Origin: Mesostigma viride
Taxonomy: Eukaryota > Streptophyta > Mesostigmatophyceae > Mesostigmatales > Mesostigmataceae
Assembly (NCBI GenBank): GCA_009746045.1
Contig: RPFO01000131.1
Coordinates: forward strand, 241,860 to 305,859
Length of the DNA stretch: 64,000 bases
Reading direction: 5' to 3'
In this document: positions 39,801 to 51,800 of the stretch, in pieces
Layout of the letters: the number at the start of each line of letters is the position of its first letter
Numbering within the stretch: the stretch's first letter is position 1
The notes under the pieces: model-generated
What the model saw: only the letters and a program-made list of their open reading frames with translations
What the model was told of the DNA's origin: nothing
Databases searched by the model: none
Made by a program: the position numbers and the translations under genes

Positions 39801-42800
39801 CTCTTAATCAAATATCCATGGCTACCCGTCGTCACGCTGGACACTCTATTCATTGTGCTGATGCTGCCATGGACGCCATCGACCTCACCGGAAACGATGC
39901 CTACGCGCAAACCTCCTACCTACACCATGTTAAAGATCCGTGTGCTGTAAAGCGTTTGTGCCATGGCAAGGCAAGACGTGCAATTTAGAGGCGACAGCAT
40001 ACAAGGAAATAAACTAGTGTTTCTCAGTCCGAGAAGCAAGAAGCCTCCAGGGTGAGAGGGAGGGAAAAAAGCCATTGCGGATCATTGCCGGCCTAGCTTG
40101 CTTTAGGCATGGTCCGCCGGCACACAAGCTGACATCATCCTTAATGAATTGACAACAGCATGCGTCACGCGCCGGCCTGAACGGTGCAGAAAACGCCACT
40201 ACAAACTAACGTGGCCACGCACCCCTAGGCTAGTACGTTGACCGCACAGGTAGTCGTACAAGGTTCTTAAAACTCACACGCATGATTCTCGCCCATCGAC
40301 CCCTTGGGCCGGTCCGAGTCCACTATACCCTGATTCATCATGACTCACTGAAACAATCAGCCAAAGATTCGTTAAGCAACCAGCCGACCCTACAGGCCCC
40401 TAGCTTCACAACCGGTGCAAACAATTACGAATCTTTGCAAGCAAGTCGCATAAACCCTACTATTAACTCTTCGGACCACTAATTAATAGCAACCGACCCT
40501 CATAAACGACCGGGTCTTTCAAGGAGAATTCAGGCGAGCATGAAACCCTTTGTACAGAACGGATTAGTCAGCCCATGTTGCAGACCACCCTCACATGCAG
40601 GCCATGGCATAGCGGCCCTATCCTTCCCGCATGCGTTAATTAAACTATACTCCGAGAAAAGCGATTGAGATCACTAAGCTCCCAAGAAGACCAGCATTTG
40701 ATTGATACAATAAGTGGAGCCCTGCCGCATCCAGCAGTTACAGTGGCCTTAAGGTTTCTTTGTCCGCACGCGGAAGCAAGAAGGCTCCACCCAATTACCC
40801 CTCCCTGGCGCCGACTCCACTGCGCCGATTAATCTCATGACCACCATGCACTCAAGAGCGCGTCGCAACATCTTAAATGGTCACTCAGCCCGCGCTAGGC
40901 TTTAATAACCCCCGCAGGGGCCTGCTGGTTACAATGCGGCGCAAGCCGGTGACCACCCCGAAAGCAAAGCCCCCAAAAGGAGCCAGCATTCCGTGATTCC
41001 GGAATCAACCAAAAAGGGAAGAGGTTTTACGACACCATGATAGACTGAGCCGCATAGCAGGTGCTGAGACGAAAAAGGAATGACAAAGGTCTGGTGCTGC
41101 CTCGCCTCCCTAAGACGCCCTCCCCGACTCGAGTCTCGCGATAGGGGGTAACTTTGAGCTTCAGAGCGCAGCCCTCGCGCGGCTCCTGGAGTCCCCAATC
41201 ACCCCTCCTCGGCAGGGGCAACGTACAACAGACCTGCCGCCACACACAAAAAAATTAATTTATGAAAACAGGCCGTTCCTGACAGGAACCTGGGTCGTGA
41301 CGTTTAGAGTCCAGGCCACGACACACGCACCATCGCAAGGTGGCAAGCCTGTGATGTGACACAAGAGCTGTATTAGAACTTATGAACAGCTCCGCCGAAG
41401 CTGGTCAGACCGCCGAAGTAGCGGCCCATCCTTCGCCCATGTCAAAAAGACCCGCAGCCGGGGAAAACGGCATGGGGGTAAATTTAAATTTTCTTTCCGC
41501 TGCACGACCAACTCTGCTATGCTTGGTCGAACAACTTAGCAGTTGTGCCACCATCTGCCTCGGCTACAATACAGATGCAACCCGCGCTAGAATGTGCAAT
41601 TTTGCACAGGCGGCCATTGCCGCCATTGTGAAAGAAACCACTGCGGATCATTGCCGGCCTAGCTTGCTTTAGGCATGGTCCGCCGGCACACAAGCTGACA
41701 TCATCCTAAATTCATCCTTAATTAACAACAGCATGCGTCACGCGCCGGCCTGAACGGTGCAGAAAACGCCACTACAAACTAACGTGGCCACGCACCCCTA
41801 GGCTAGTACGTTGACCGCACAGGTAGTCGTACAAGGTTCTTAAAACTCACACGCATGATTCTCGCCCATCGACCCCTTGGGCCGGTCCGAGTCAACTACC
41901 CTGATTCATCATGACTCACTAAAACAATCAGCCAAAGATTCGTTAAGCAACCAGCCGACCCTACAGGCCCCTAGCTTCACAACCGGTGCAAACAATTACG
42001 AATCTTTGCAAGCAAGTCGCATAAACCCTACTATTAACTCTTCGGACCACTAATTTATAGCAACCGACCCTCATAAACAACTGGGTCTTTCAAGGAGAAT
42101 TCAGGCGAGCATGAAACCCTTTGTACAGAACGGATTAGTCAGCCCATGTTGCAGACAGCCTTCCACATGCAGGCCATGGCATAGCGGCCCTATCCTTCCC
42201 GCATGCGTTAATTAAGCTATATTCAGAGAAAAGCGATTAGCCACAAATACCTTGGTAAAGTTATGGTACCTTGGTATAGTGTTTGGTGAGGGTTTGGCAG
42301 CTATTTGCTATTATTTGCAGCTGTCAACCCCCTGAACTGTCCGCTGGCCTGTTCGCAAGGCTTTGAAGCCAACGGGAAGGATCCACGTGCCTGTAGCAGC
42401 ACCCACTTAAACTGGCGCCGAGACCGCCTAATGGGGCCTGGCCGACCGTCATTTTCTCCATGCTCCACATTTGCTAGCCGCCGACCCGTGTTCCCAACAT
42501 ACTTGCAGAACCGGGCCTTGTACCCAGGCTCGCGGCGCTTTCCGCACAGGTTTGTGGACAGAGGGACTTCCATGTTGGCGTTGCACTGGTTACGGTCGTG
42601 GCCAGTACCCTGGCAGCGGGGACACTTCTCACGCCTGTCCCCTTGGCCAAAGGCAGCTCAGATGCTAGGATCAGCTGAGCTTAGTGCTGCCAGCTCCTTG
42701 GTGGCAGGTCCCCTGACCGGCAATTCCTGCGCAGTGCCACCCAGCGCCATGGCTACGTGGATGGCAGCAAAAGCAACAGCTTTGCTCTCCAGCCTCTCCT

Positions 42801-45800
42801 TGGTGAGAAAAGGCGCCAGGCTCTGGAACAGTGCTGTCAGTCATGGCGCCACTCCCTGGCACTTTGCCCAGAAACAAAACGATGTTGTTCCCATCCAGGA
42901 TCAGGATTCGAGGTTAGATTCCTTTAGCCTGCGTTTAACGCCGGCATGGCTCAGACAGGATCGCCAGCATCAACCTCTTGCTTCAACCTCTTGCTTGAGA
43001 ATCCGAAGCAAGCCCTTGGTGGACTGCAGACGGCCACCCGGAACCAGGAGTTGCTCCAGTCGCTGCATGAAATTGTCCAAGCCCAGATTCTTCTCATGAG
43101 CCATCCTGATCAAATCTTGACTTGGCTGCAGCCCCGAGGTAGTGCACGGCAACGCCCGCAGCTCCTCCGTGAGGTCCTCAGCTGTGTCCCTTGTCTTGTT
43201 GTGCCTGAAGCTCAGTCTGGAACCGTGCGCATTCTATCCTTCGTCAGTGTAGCCCGGCTCCAGCTATTGCAGCAAGTGTTTCAGCTTGGTTGTCCAAGTA
43301 GCGACCTACACTTGCTTGCACGTGACTGTCTCCCGCTGCTGTGACGTGTGCGGTGGTGGATGTTTCTGCATTCGACCGACTACGGTGATTACATGACCTG
43401 CTGTCGCGCGCACAACACTACTGCGGCCCGCACATTATTATCCCAGTTGTGATGAGCATTGCACGTTGTATGCGAACGTGCTCACGGCATTGTTGACATC
43501 GGCCGACGCTATCCGTTGGCACTGGCGTAGATTGGCACACCTTGTTCCAGCCGCTGGCCACATTTCATGCTGCCACGGCCTTTGCGCCTTTCCCAGTGTC
43601 GGCGCGACATTGACCGGTTTGCCTCAACCGCTAACGCCGGGACAACTGCGCTTGGCCGTAGCCATCCGTTGGCCTAGGCCTTGGGCGCGTGTCGCTGGCA
43701 ACTCCTTCTGCGGCCTACTGCATCGGTGCGCCTATGCGCCCCGTTCATTACACCATCCTGGTATGACCTACCGCGCTCTGGCCCTTGCACTTTGGCCACT
43801 ATGCCGAGAGTCTTACCTTGTTTAATCCGAGTGATGATGTTTATTTCAACATGTTTATGTCGTCCGTGACATGTGCGTGTGCGACCGTGGTCTCCCCGTC
43901 CATCTACATAATGTACCGCCAACGGTACCGGCACCGCAAGCGACCAGATGTCGACGCCCGCGGCTCTGTCACCCTATCGCACCGTGCCGATCATTTTCCT
44001 GTCTCCTGCGACATATTCCACCTTTTTTTCTGATGTCGCACGCGACAACATTCCTCCTTGTGGAAGCACATTTCCCAGTTCCCAGTTCCCAGTGGTGCCG
44101 CACATGAGGAGTACACTGCACCTTGTCGTGCTATGGTCGACAGTGAGCTGCCGTCCGAGTGTAGGTATTGAGGCCTTACGCCGACCTGGGTCTGGACTGT
44201 GGCGCCCCGATAGATAGGGCTCCAATGAGATTCTTGTTCGTGCCCGTGTGGGTTTTGTTGAGATGATGGCCTAGTGCTCAGAGTGTACCACCCCCAGCCA
44301 GAACAGAGGGATGTTCCTTTAAAGCTACCGGACTAGGCCCTAGTTCCTTGGTGGAGACCCTTTTCTCATAGAGCTGCCGCCTCACGATGTCATCACTGCG
44401 GAACTAGGGTGACGCCCATCGTTTCGGCAGCATATACAAAAGTGCTCGCTAGGTTTCACAGGTGCTCATCGTGACCATCATGGAGCGTGGTTGGTGCTCC
44501 CGCGTTGCCGGGAGTATATCTTGTTCCCGCGGCTTGTGCTCTCCCTGATCGTAGGGAGAGCACTTCCTCCCGGTATGGAGGGAGAGGTGTTTGCCTTCCC
44601 GGGCATAGCAATTTGCCGGGTTTGTGTGCTTTCGCTTCGCGTTGGAACCGCTCAAAATGGTGAAGTGGACGTAACGCAATTTAGAGCCGATCAGCCGGTC
44701 CGGCCAGTTGTGCCGAGTCAGTAGTGCATATTCGTGGCGCTATAGGCATGTCGAGTGGTGTTGGACTCTGGTCGAAGTCATTTCGCTTGGTACCCAGGCT
44801 TGGCTGGTATGGGAATCTTGTTGATCGAAGTGTCTTGTGATTTGAGATACCTTGTAATTGGTATGCATGCCCAGGGTAGACCAAGTCCATACCCAGATAT
44901 ATGCAGTTATGCGGTAGAATCATGGTTCTCTGAACATGGTTTCTTTATAGTGAGATGGAATGGTAGCCGCTATAGCTAGGTTATAGGGTTGACGTGACAT
45001 ACCGTTTGAGGCCGCTGCGGCCTAATCCGGATCGGTCGTGGCCAGAGCTTTGGCCAGTTTTTCTTGGCCAGGTGGCAGGAGCTACGTTGAGATATAATCC
45101 TGCCACTGTCTAGGTTTCTTTGTTAATGGCGTAGTGATTAACTAGATCTAGATTCTTTCTCTCCCGCTATATGTGACCTAATATCCCCGGCAAAGTTACA
45201 TAAGCCGCCGGCAATAAGAACGCCGATTCGCGTCGTTTGTTAAGACGCAAAATTTGCATGGCGAGAAAATGCCGTGCGGGCCACGGCCGCGTGACAAGCA
45301 AAAAAGACAAAAGCAAACCCACCTAGCTAAGGTCGGCCTCTTTTCTTTCCCGCCCACCCTCCCTGCCTTTTTTCTTTTGTATGTGCTCCGATAATTGTAA
45401 TAATAAAGAATCTGGTTACCCTGGAGTTCCACGGTTAATAGAACAAAGGTAAAGTAGATTGCGCTGCCAAGCAGTGCCATGCAGCAGGGCTTGGCCACAG
45501 GATGTACTCTACATCCTTTATACTGCGCAACAGCGCACATTACATTACGAACTTCGTCTACCCTGGACGTAACCGATACAAGGTCTCTCAAGTAACAGGA
45601 CACTAGAACTAGGGAGATTCCAGTACCAGCCAAGCCTGGGTACCGGCCGGGACAAATAGGACCAACGTCCGCATCATTCGAAAGGCCTATAGTGCCACGG
45701 ATATGCACTACTGAGATCCCACGACCGGCTGGACCGTCTGATCGGCTCTGGATTACATTACATCCCCTTATCCTCCATTCCGAGTAGTTCCAACGCCAAA

Positions 45801-48800
45801 TGAAAGCACGTAATTTGGCTAATCGTTACGCCCGGGAAGTACCGCGCAGACTGACGTTAGCTATTGATACTACCACGATGACCATGTCAACCTTTTGGAG
45901 ACCTCTAGAACTTTATCCTTATCCCTGCAACGCCGTGGGTTAGGTACATGCAGTACGCCTTGAACTGGAAGACCCTTCTAGATGCTGTCAGTTAAACCTA
46001 CATCTGCCACGGCATATCTTAACAAAGCCTGGCGAGATTACAACCAGATACTGGCCATGCGTCCTGCCGGATCCATTTTCCACATCCAATCAATCAACAA
46101 GTGTTTATTGATGCCAACTGGTATATTGCGTACCAACCACAATGCACACATTCGCCACAACATTCAACTGCGTCATTATTTTCCCAAGCCCTACACATCA
46201 TCATTCGTAATGCTTTACAACTGCAGCAAGCTTCTAAATGCAATGAAGATCAAGATCACATCTACAATCAACAGACAATGCTTACATGTTTCAAGTAGTT
46301 TGAGGGTGCTTCTAAAGTCTATGGTACCCCATGCATGTACTCGGATAAGCCACATATCTCATGCATGAATATGCTGTACATCCCTCCCCCCACGCATGCA
46401 CCATGATGCAGCACCCGTTCTCGTGCTTGCGCAATAGATTACACCCCCCACGCACACACCACGATGCAGCATTAACTACTTCCATGCATGTACTCACCAC
46501 AACTTGGATATCCCGCTTGTTGAACACCACGCGGTAGTGATGGGCCTGGCCACCTTCACCCTGGCCACCCTGGCCGCCCTGGTCCTGCCCCTGCTGCTGC
46601 TGCTGCTTGCTTGCGTCTGCACCGCTCACCAGCTCCTCCATGCTGGGAAGGATGACCGCTCCGGCCTTGTCCTGGCCACGTTCGCAGCAGAGGTTGCAAC
46701 GAGGACTTGAAAGATGGAGTTAGAATATGGTAGGGAAATGGGTCATGACAAAGGGAGCATATTTAGGCTCCAGGATCCTTCAAATATCGTGTGTGAAGCG
46801 GCTTTTGTTTGTGAGATAGCTACTATTTGCGAGACAGCTAATGTTCGTAATTCACCTAGTATCTGTCTCACAGCTATAATGGCTAGTATTTGTGGCTAGT
46901 AGTATTGTGTGGCTAGTATTTGTGGCTAGTAGTATTGTGTGGCTAGTATTTGTGGCTAGTAGTATTGTGTGGCTAGTATTGTGTCGCTAGAAGTATTGTG
47001 TGGCTAGCATTTGTGGTTAGTAGTATTGTGTGGCTAGTACTTGTGGCTAGTAGTATAGTGTGGCTAGTATTTGTCTCACAGCTACTGTGGCTTTGAGGCT
47101 TCCCATTTGCGGCTTCGGGTTGCGGCGTTTGCGGCTATTGCGGCTTTGCGGCTTTGCAGCTTTTGCGGCCTTTGTCTGTGAGACGGCTTCCCCTGAAAGC
47201 CCTACAAGCGCTGTGGAGGTATTGGATTGGCGGTGATGACGTTGGCAGCTACAACCAATGAGACCAGGGACTTACGATGAGGTACGCTGGCCCTTTGACC
47301 TGGAAGCGTGGCAGGAACAGAATAAGCCCGTTGGAGCGGACCTCCATCACCTGCAACATACAAAGAGGCAAAGGATGGCCAGAAAAGAACAGATGGGAAT
47401 GGTAAGGACCAACCATTCAGGGAAGGGGACCCAAAACACCAAAGGCCAAAGGAGGAGCCGAGTGCCATAGGCCCTGCATATGCTCGGTCAAGGAGTGGCA
47501 GCCTTCACCCTCCCACTCCCCATCCATCTACACTTGTGGTCCAACCACCCCAACATCACGCACGCCACCTGCCTCTCCGTTATCAGACGGAATACCGTGT
47601 CCCTTCACGCACTTATTTCAAGGAGCCGCGCACTTCTTACAAGGAAAATTCAATTGACATTGGTATCGGTAGAAAATGGCGCAAAGAAGCCCTGCACCCT
47701 TCCTAAACAAATATGTGTGAGCATCAGCAGCCAGCAGCCATTGCACCAAGGAACAAACATCATAACTTTATGGAAAAAGACAGTAGGCATGGCCTTACGG
47801 CCCACCAACATCCCAGTGGGAAAGATGGCCAGGCATCTAGGCGTGTAACTTAGCTTTTATGTCATATCTGCACTTGGCGCTCTACTCATAATTAAGTAAA
47901 TCGTACAGTCCAATGCAACATCGGGCATGGGTGCCACTTTCGGCACGGCGGCGCAGCGTACGAGGCACCAGCAGTGTGGGTGGGCCCTAGCCGAGGAACC
48001 CCGGATGTGGCATGTATGGCACAAACTGCACTTCTCTTGGGCCGCACTTGCACTGGCATCCGTGCGCGTGCATCACCCACCATGCCTATCAAGTTGCATG
48101 GTCCACAGCTCATTCGATCCTTTACCATGTCCTTCATGTTCTTCATGTCCACAAGTCATTCATGTCCGCAGAACATTCATGTCCTAACCTAGTAAAGCAC
48201 AGGAAATACGTGACCAAAAGGACAAACCTTTTTCTATCAGAAATGCCGACTTATCCTTGGCTAGACGCCTGCGATTCCCTTAAGGTCAGATACCCCATAT
48301 TCCCTTTGATAACCTATTCATCCTTACGACAGCTCATCATCCCATGGATACCCCTGTCCCCTGCGCTTATGTGCCCCCTCTATCAGGATGAAAGGCGCCT
48401 TCTCCAAGAGTTAGTACCACATGACTCTCCCGATACCAGCATGTGAGTGAATGAACGAACGAACGAACAAACGAACGAACAAACGAACGAACAAACAAAC
48501 AAACAGACAAACAAACAAACAAACAAACAAACAAACAAACAAACAAACAAACAAACAAACAAACAAACAAACAAACAAACAAACAAACAAACAAACAAGC
48601 AAACAAGCAAACAAACAAACAAACAAACAAACAAGCAAACAAACAAGCAAACAAACAAACAAACAAACAAACAAACGGACGGGTGGACGGACGGACGGAC
48701 CGGCGGGCGGGCGGGCGGGCGGGCGGGCGGGCGGGCGGGCGGGCGGGCGGCGGGCGGGCGGGCAGGCGGGCGGGCGGGCGGGCGGGCGGGCGGGCGGGCG

Positions 48801-51800
48801 GCGGGCGGGCGGGCGGGCGGGCGGGCGGGCGGGCGGGCAGGCGGGCGGGCGGGCGGGCAGGCGGGCGGGCAGGCGGGCGGGCGGGCAGGCGGGCGGGCGG
48901 GCGGGGGGGCGTGCGTGCGTGCGTGCGTGCGTGCGGGTAGGCGGGCGGGCGGGGGGGCGGGCGGATGGGGGCACGGACTCACGAACGCACGAACGCACGA
49001 ACGCACGAACGCACGAACGCACGACCGACCGACTGACCGACCGACCTACCGACCTACCGACCGACCGACCGACCGACCGACCGACCGACCGACTGACCGA
49101 CCGACCGACCGACCGACCGACCGACCGACCGACCGACCGACCGACCGACCGACCGACCGACCGACCGACCGACCGACCGACCGACCGACCGACCGACCGA
49201 CCGACCGACCGACCGACCGAATAAATGAAAGACTAAATGAGCAAATCAGCGAGCAAACGCGCGCCCACTCACGATGGCCTCCTCCACGAATATCTGTGGG
49301 CTGCGGCTGATGTAGAGCAGCAGGTACAGCTCGCTGCAGTCCTTCTGCGCCTTCTTGCTTGCGCGGTGCTTCTCGTTGATGCTCGTCGCCACCTGCCATG
49401 CGGCGCAAGGGTGGGAACAACCGCATGCATACACGAATGGTAGGGGGCAGGCGGGCAGGCGGGTGAGACCACGTGCAAGCATGCATCGGGGAGGCAGGCG
49501 AATTACAACCACCTGCAAGCACACATCAGGAGCAAGGGCGCAACAACAGCACATCTTATGCGCCATGCAACGCATGCGTGCATGCGTACATGCATCAGGC
49601 AGCGCGGGAAGAGAGCCTGGGGGCCTGCAATGCCAGGGCGCACACCTGACGTTGCCCAGTGGCCCATGGTTACAACACATGACGGGGCCCATGGTCTAGT
49701 ACATAAGCTCGTGTATAGTACTCAACCCTGCATGGGTAATATTAACAAGACAAACAACAAGAAACAAAAAAAAAAAAGAGTAAACAACAAGAGAAACACA
49801 CCAGAAAAGGACGCCCAAATGAGGTATGTGGTGAGGGACGATGATGACAGGGCCCGGAAAGCGGTAGAGCACACCTTGCCGCACCCAGGGCATGCCTCAC
49901 CGCACCCACCACGGTGAAGGGACAGCACAAGGCAGGCCACCGGATGATTGCCAGGTTTTGCTGGCTGGTTGCAGCGGAAGCGTATGGAGCACATTGGGTG
50001 CCACGGCTTCCAAAGTAGCTAGGGGCACCGATTCAAGTCCATGATTCAAGACCATGAGAATGGCTGCTGTGCACTGCACACACCCGATTGCCCATACGTC
50101 ACATGTGACGGTTAAGTGGAGTGTCGTAGTAAATAGCATCCTCCGCAAACTTGTCAATTGAAATGTGAGGCTGCGCTGTCCTCTTCGTTATCTTGATTGT
50201 CTCTACCACGCCACACGCTCACCTTTCAATACCGGGGACTTTTGCCACGCACCCACCTCTGACAACCAGTTGTTGTCCAGGTAGGGGCGCCCAGGGCTGG
50301 CGGGCAGCGTGGCAGGCGCCATTTGTTCCCTCCCCCCCTCTGGTTCCAGTGTGGCGGACGTTAGAGCGATGGCGTCCAGCAGCAGGCGGTGGACCAGCAC
50401 ATCCGCGTACCGGCGAATTGGGGACGTAAAGTGGGTGTAGAATCTGGGAAACGCAGTGGGTGGGGTGGGTGCAATGGGTTTGGTAGGTGTGGTGGGGGTG
50501 GTGGGCGTGATGGGTGCGGTGGATTTGGTCAACAGCAGCCACCGAAATAGTCCATGTAGTGCAAGACAGAAAAGCACCAGAAGAAGCGATGAGGAGACAA
50601 CAGACCCATCATGATGGTCACAGAGCAAATGAGGAACCAGCAGTTTGTGGCGAAAGATATCACTCGTCAAGTGAGAAGTGGCCGCCATGCTCGCTTTCCC
50701 TCAGCCCTCAAAGACCAGCTTTCCTGAAGCACTTGGATTTACGCACAGCAGGATGTGAGTGCTGGGGTAGCCCTGACCCGCCCAGGGGCAGGAAGCTAAG
50801 AAAAACAAGACCCTAACTGGATGTTGTACAGGCCATCAAACCTGCACGCCTGCACGCTGTATTCCAACAGAAGAGTAGCTATAAGGCATATTCTACCCGA
50901 AGCACCCATGTTGTATCACCGCCGGGGGTACCGCGTGCACCACTTACTCAACCGCCAGCCCGTAATGGTAGAACTCCTCCACAGGGACGCTGCCGGTGGA
51001 AAAGTACTGCGCCTGCGGGCGCCAGCAGCAGACAGGGGGCCAGGGGATGGTTTAAGTAACGGGGTGTAATGTGACGAGCATGGTGGTGGTTCCTATGGTG
51101 GTGGACAAATGAAATAAGCCGCAAGAAAAGTCATGCCTATTGTTTGCAACCTTAAGGAGAATGCACACGAGGATGGCCAGGCTGAAAGAGGGTGATTCAT
51201 GAACAGTTTAATCTTACATGCCTACAGCCAGTCATTAGGCTTTTCCGACTAAAAGAAAAAATATAGATGGTAACTGCGGCAACCTTGTTGCATGCACCCT
51301 GCACTTCAAACTGCCCGGCCCTTTGCCTGCTCCAAGCTGCACACAAGCTAGATGGCAACACAGGGAGAGTATCCGCCGCTCCTTGACCACCTCCTGCAAG
51401 AGACATGCCACCATCGCCAAGTAAATAACCTTCAAGCCCGCCATTGCGTGTGTCGCATGCGGGTCCATGATCCACCCTCGTGTGAATTGAGATGATTGGA
51501 CGATTGCCACTGCCCCATGAGCGCGGCCCCGCCCCTCGCCCCTACCCCTTGGCGCATCTTCCCTTGTGCATCCCTATTGCTTCAAGCAGGGCCTAGCCCG
51601 TCTGGCTATTCCCTTACCTCAGACATGGCGCGCGTCGCGACCGTCTTCAGCACCACCTGTCCCAGCAGGAGCACGCAAGAGGTTACAAGGATCTTATAGG
51701 TAAGCACGTGATGGTAAGTCAACTAAAAAAGTTGATCAAGGCATGGCTTACGGCTGCCCATGGATGTGGCATCAAGCATCCTTTGGCAAGTGTCCGAACA

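Larger units (their letters stand above)
38921..46497 (-). other. 7.6-kb intron 16 of the DIS3L-like gene, filled with repeats
   Basis: Exons on both sides carry neighbouring strands of the same S1 domain, so the whole interval should be intron. It holds a pair of about 600-bp direct repeats (40064-40668 and 41630-42240), a gag-type remnant (42300-43340), and a diverged inverted repeat (44671-44886 and 45548-45764). I see no other supported gene in it; 38921-40060, 43350-44670 and 45765-46497 contain nothing I recognise. Confidence 0.65.

Noticed and set aside
42305-43099. 264-residue plus-strand frame
   Set aside because: The opposite strand carries the CCHC knuckle and gag-like helices, so the plus-strand frame is its shadow.
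44480-44680. tRNA or other structured RNA gene
   Set aside because: There are strong short hairpins, but no cloverleaf with conserved T-loop and D-loop bases could be drawn.
39500-46100. Weak similarity between about 39530-39580 and 46000-46060
   Set aside because: The shared bases are too few and interrupted to call a repeat without an alignment.
48383-49310. Open frames of 200-290 residues on both strands (K-Q-T-N, G-R-A-G, P-T-D-R repeats)
   Set aside because: They are produced by tetranucleotide repeats that contain no stop codon in any phase. The flanking sequence is intron of the DIS3L-like gene.
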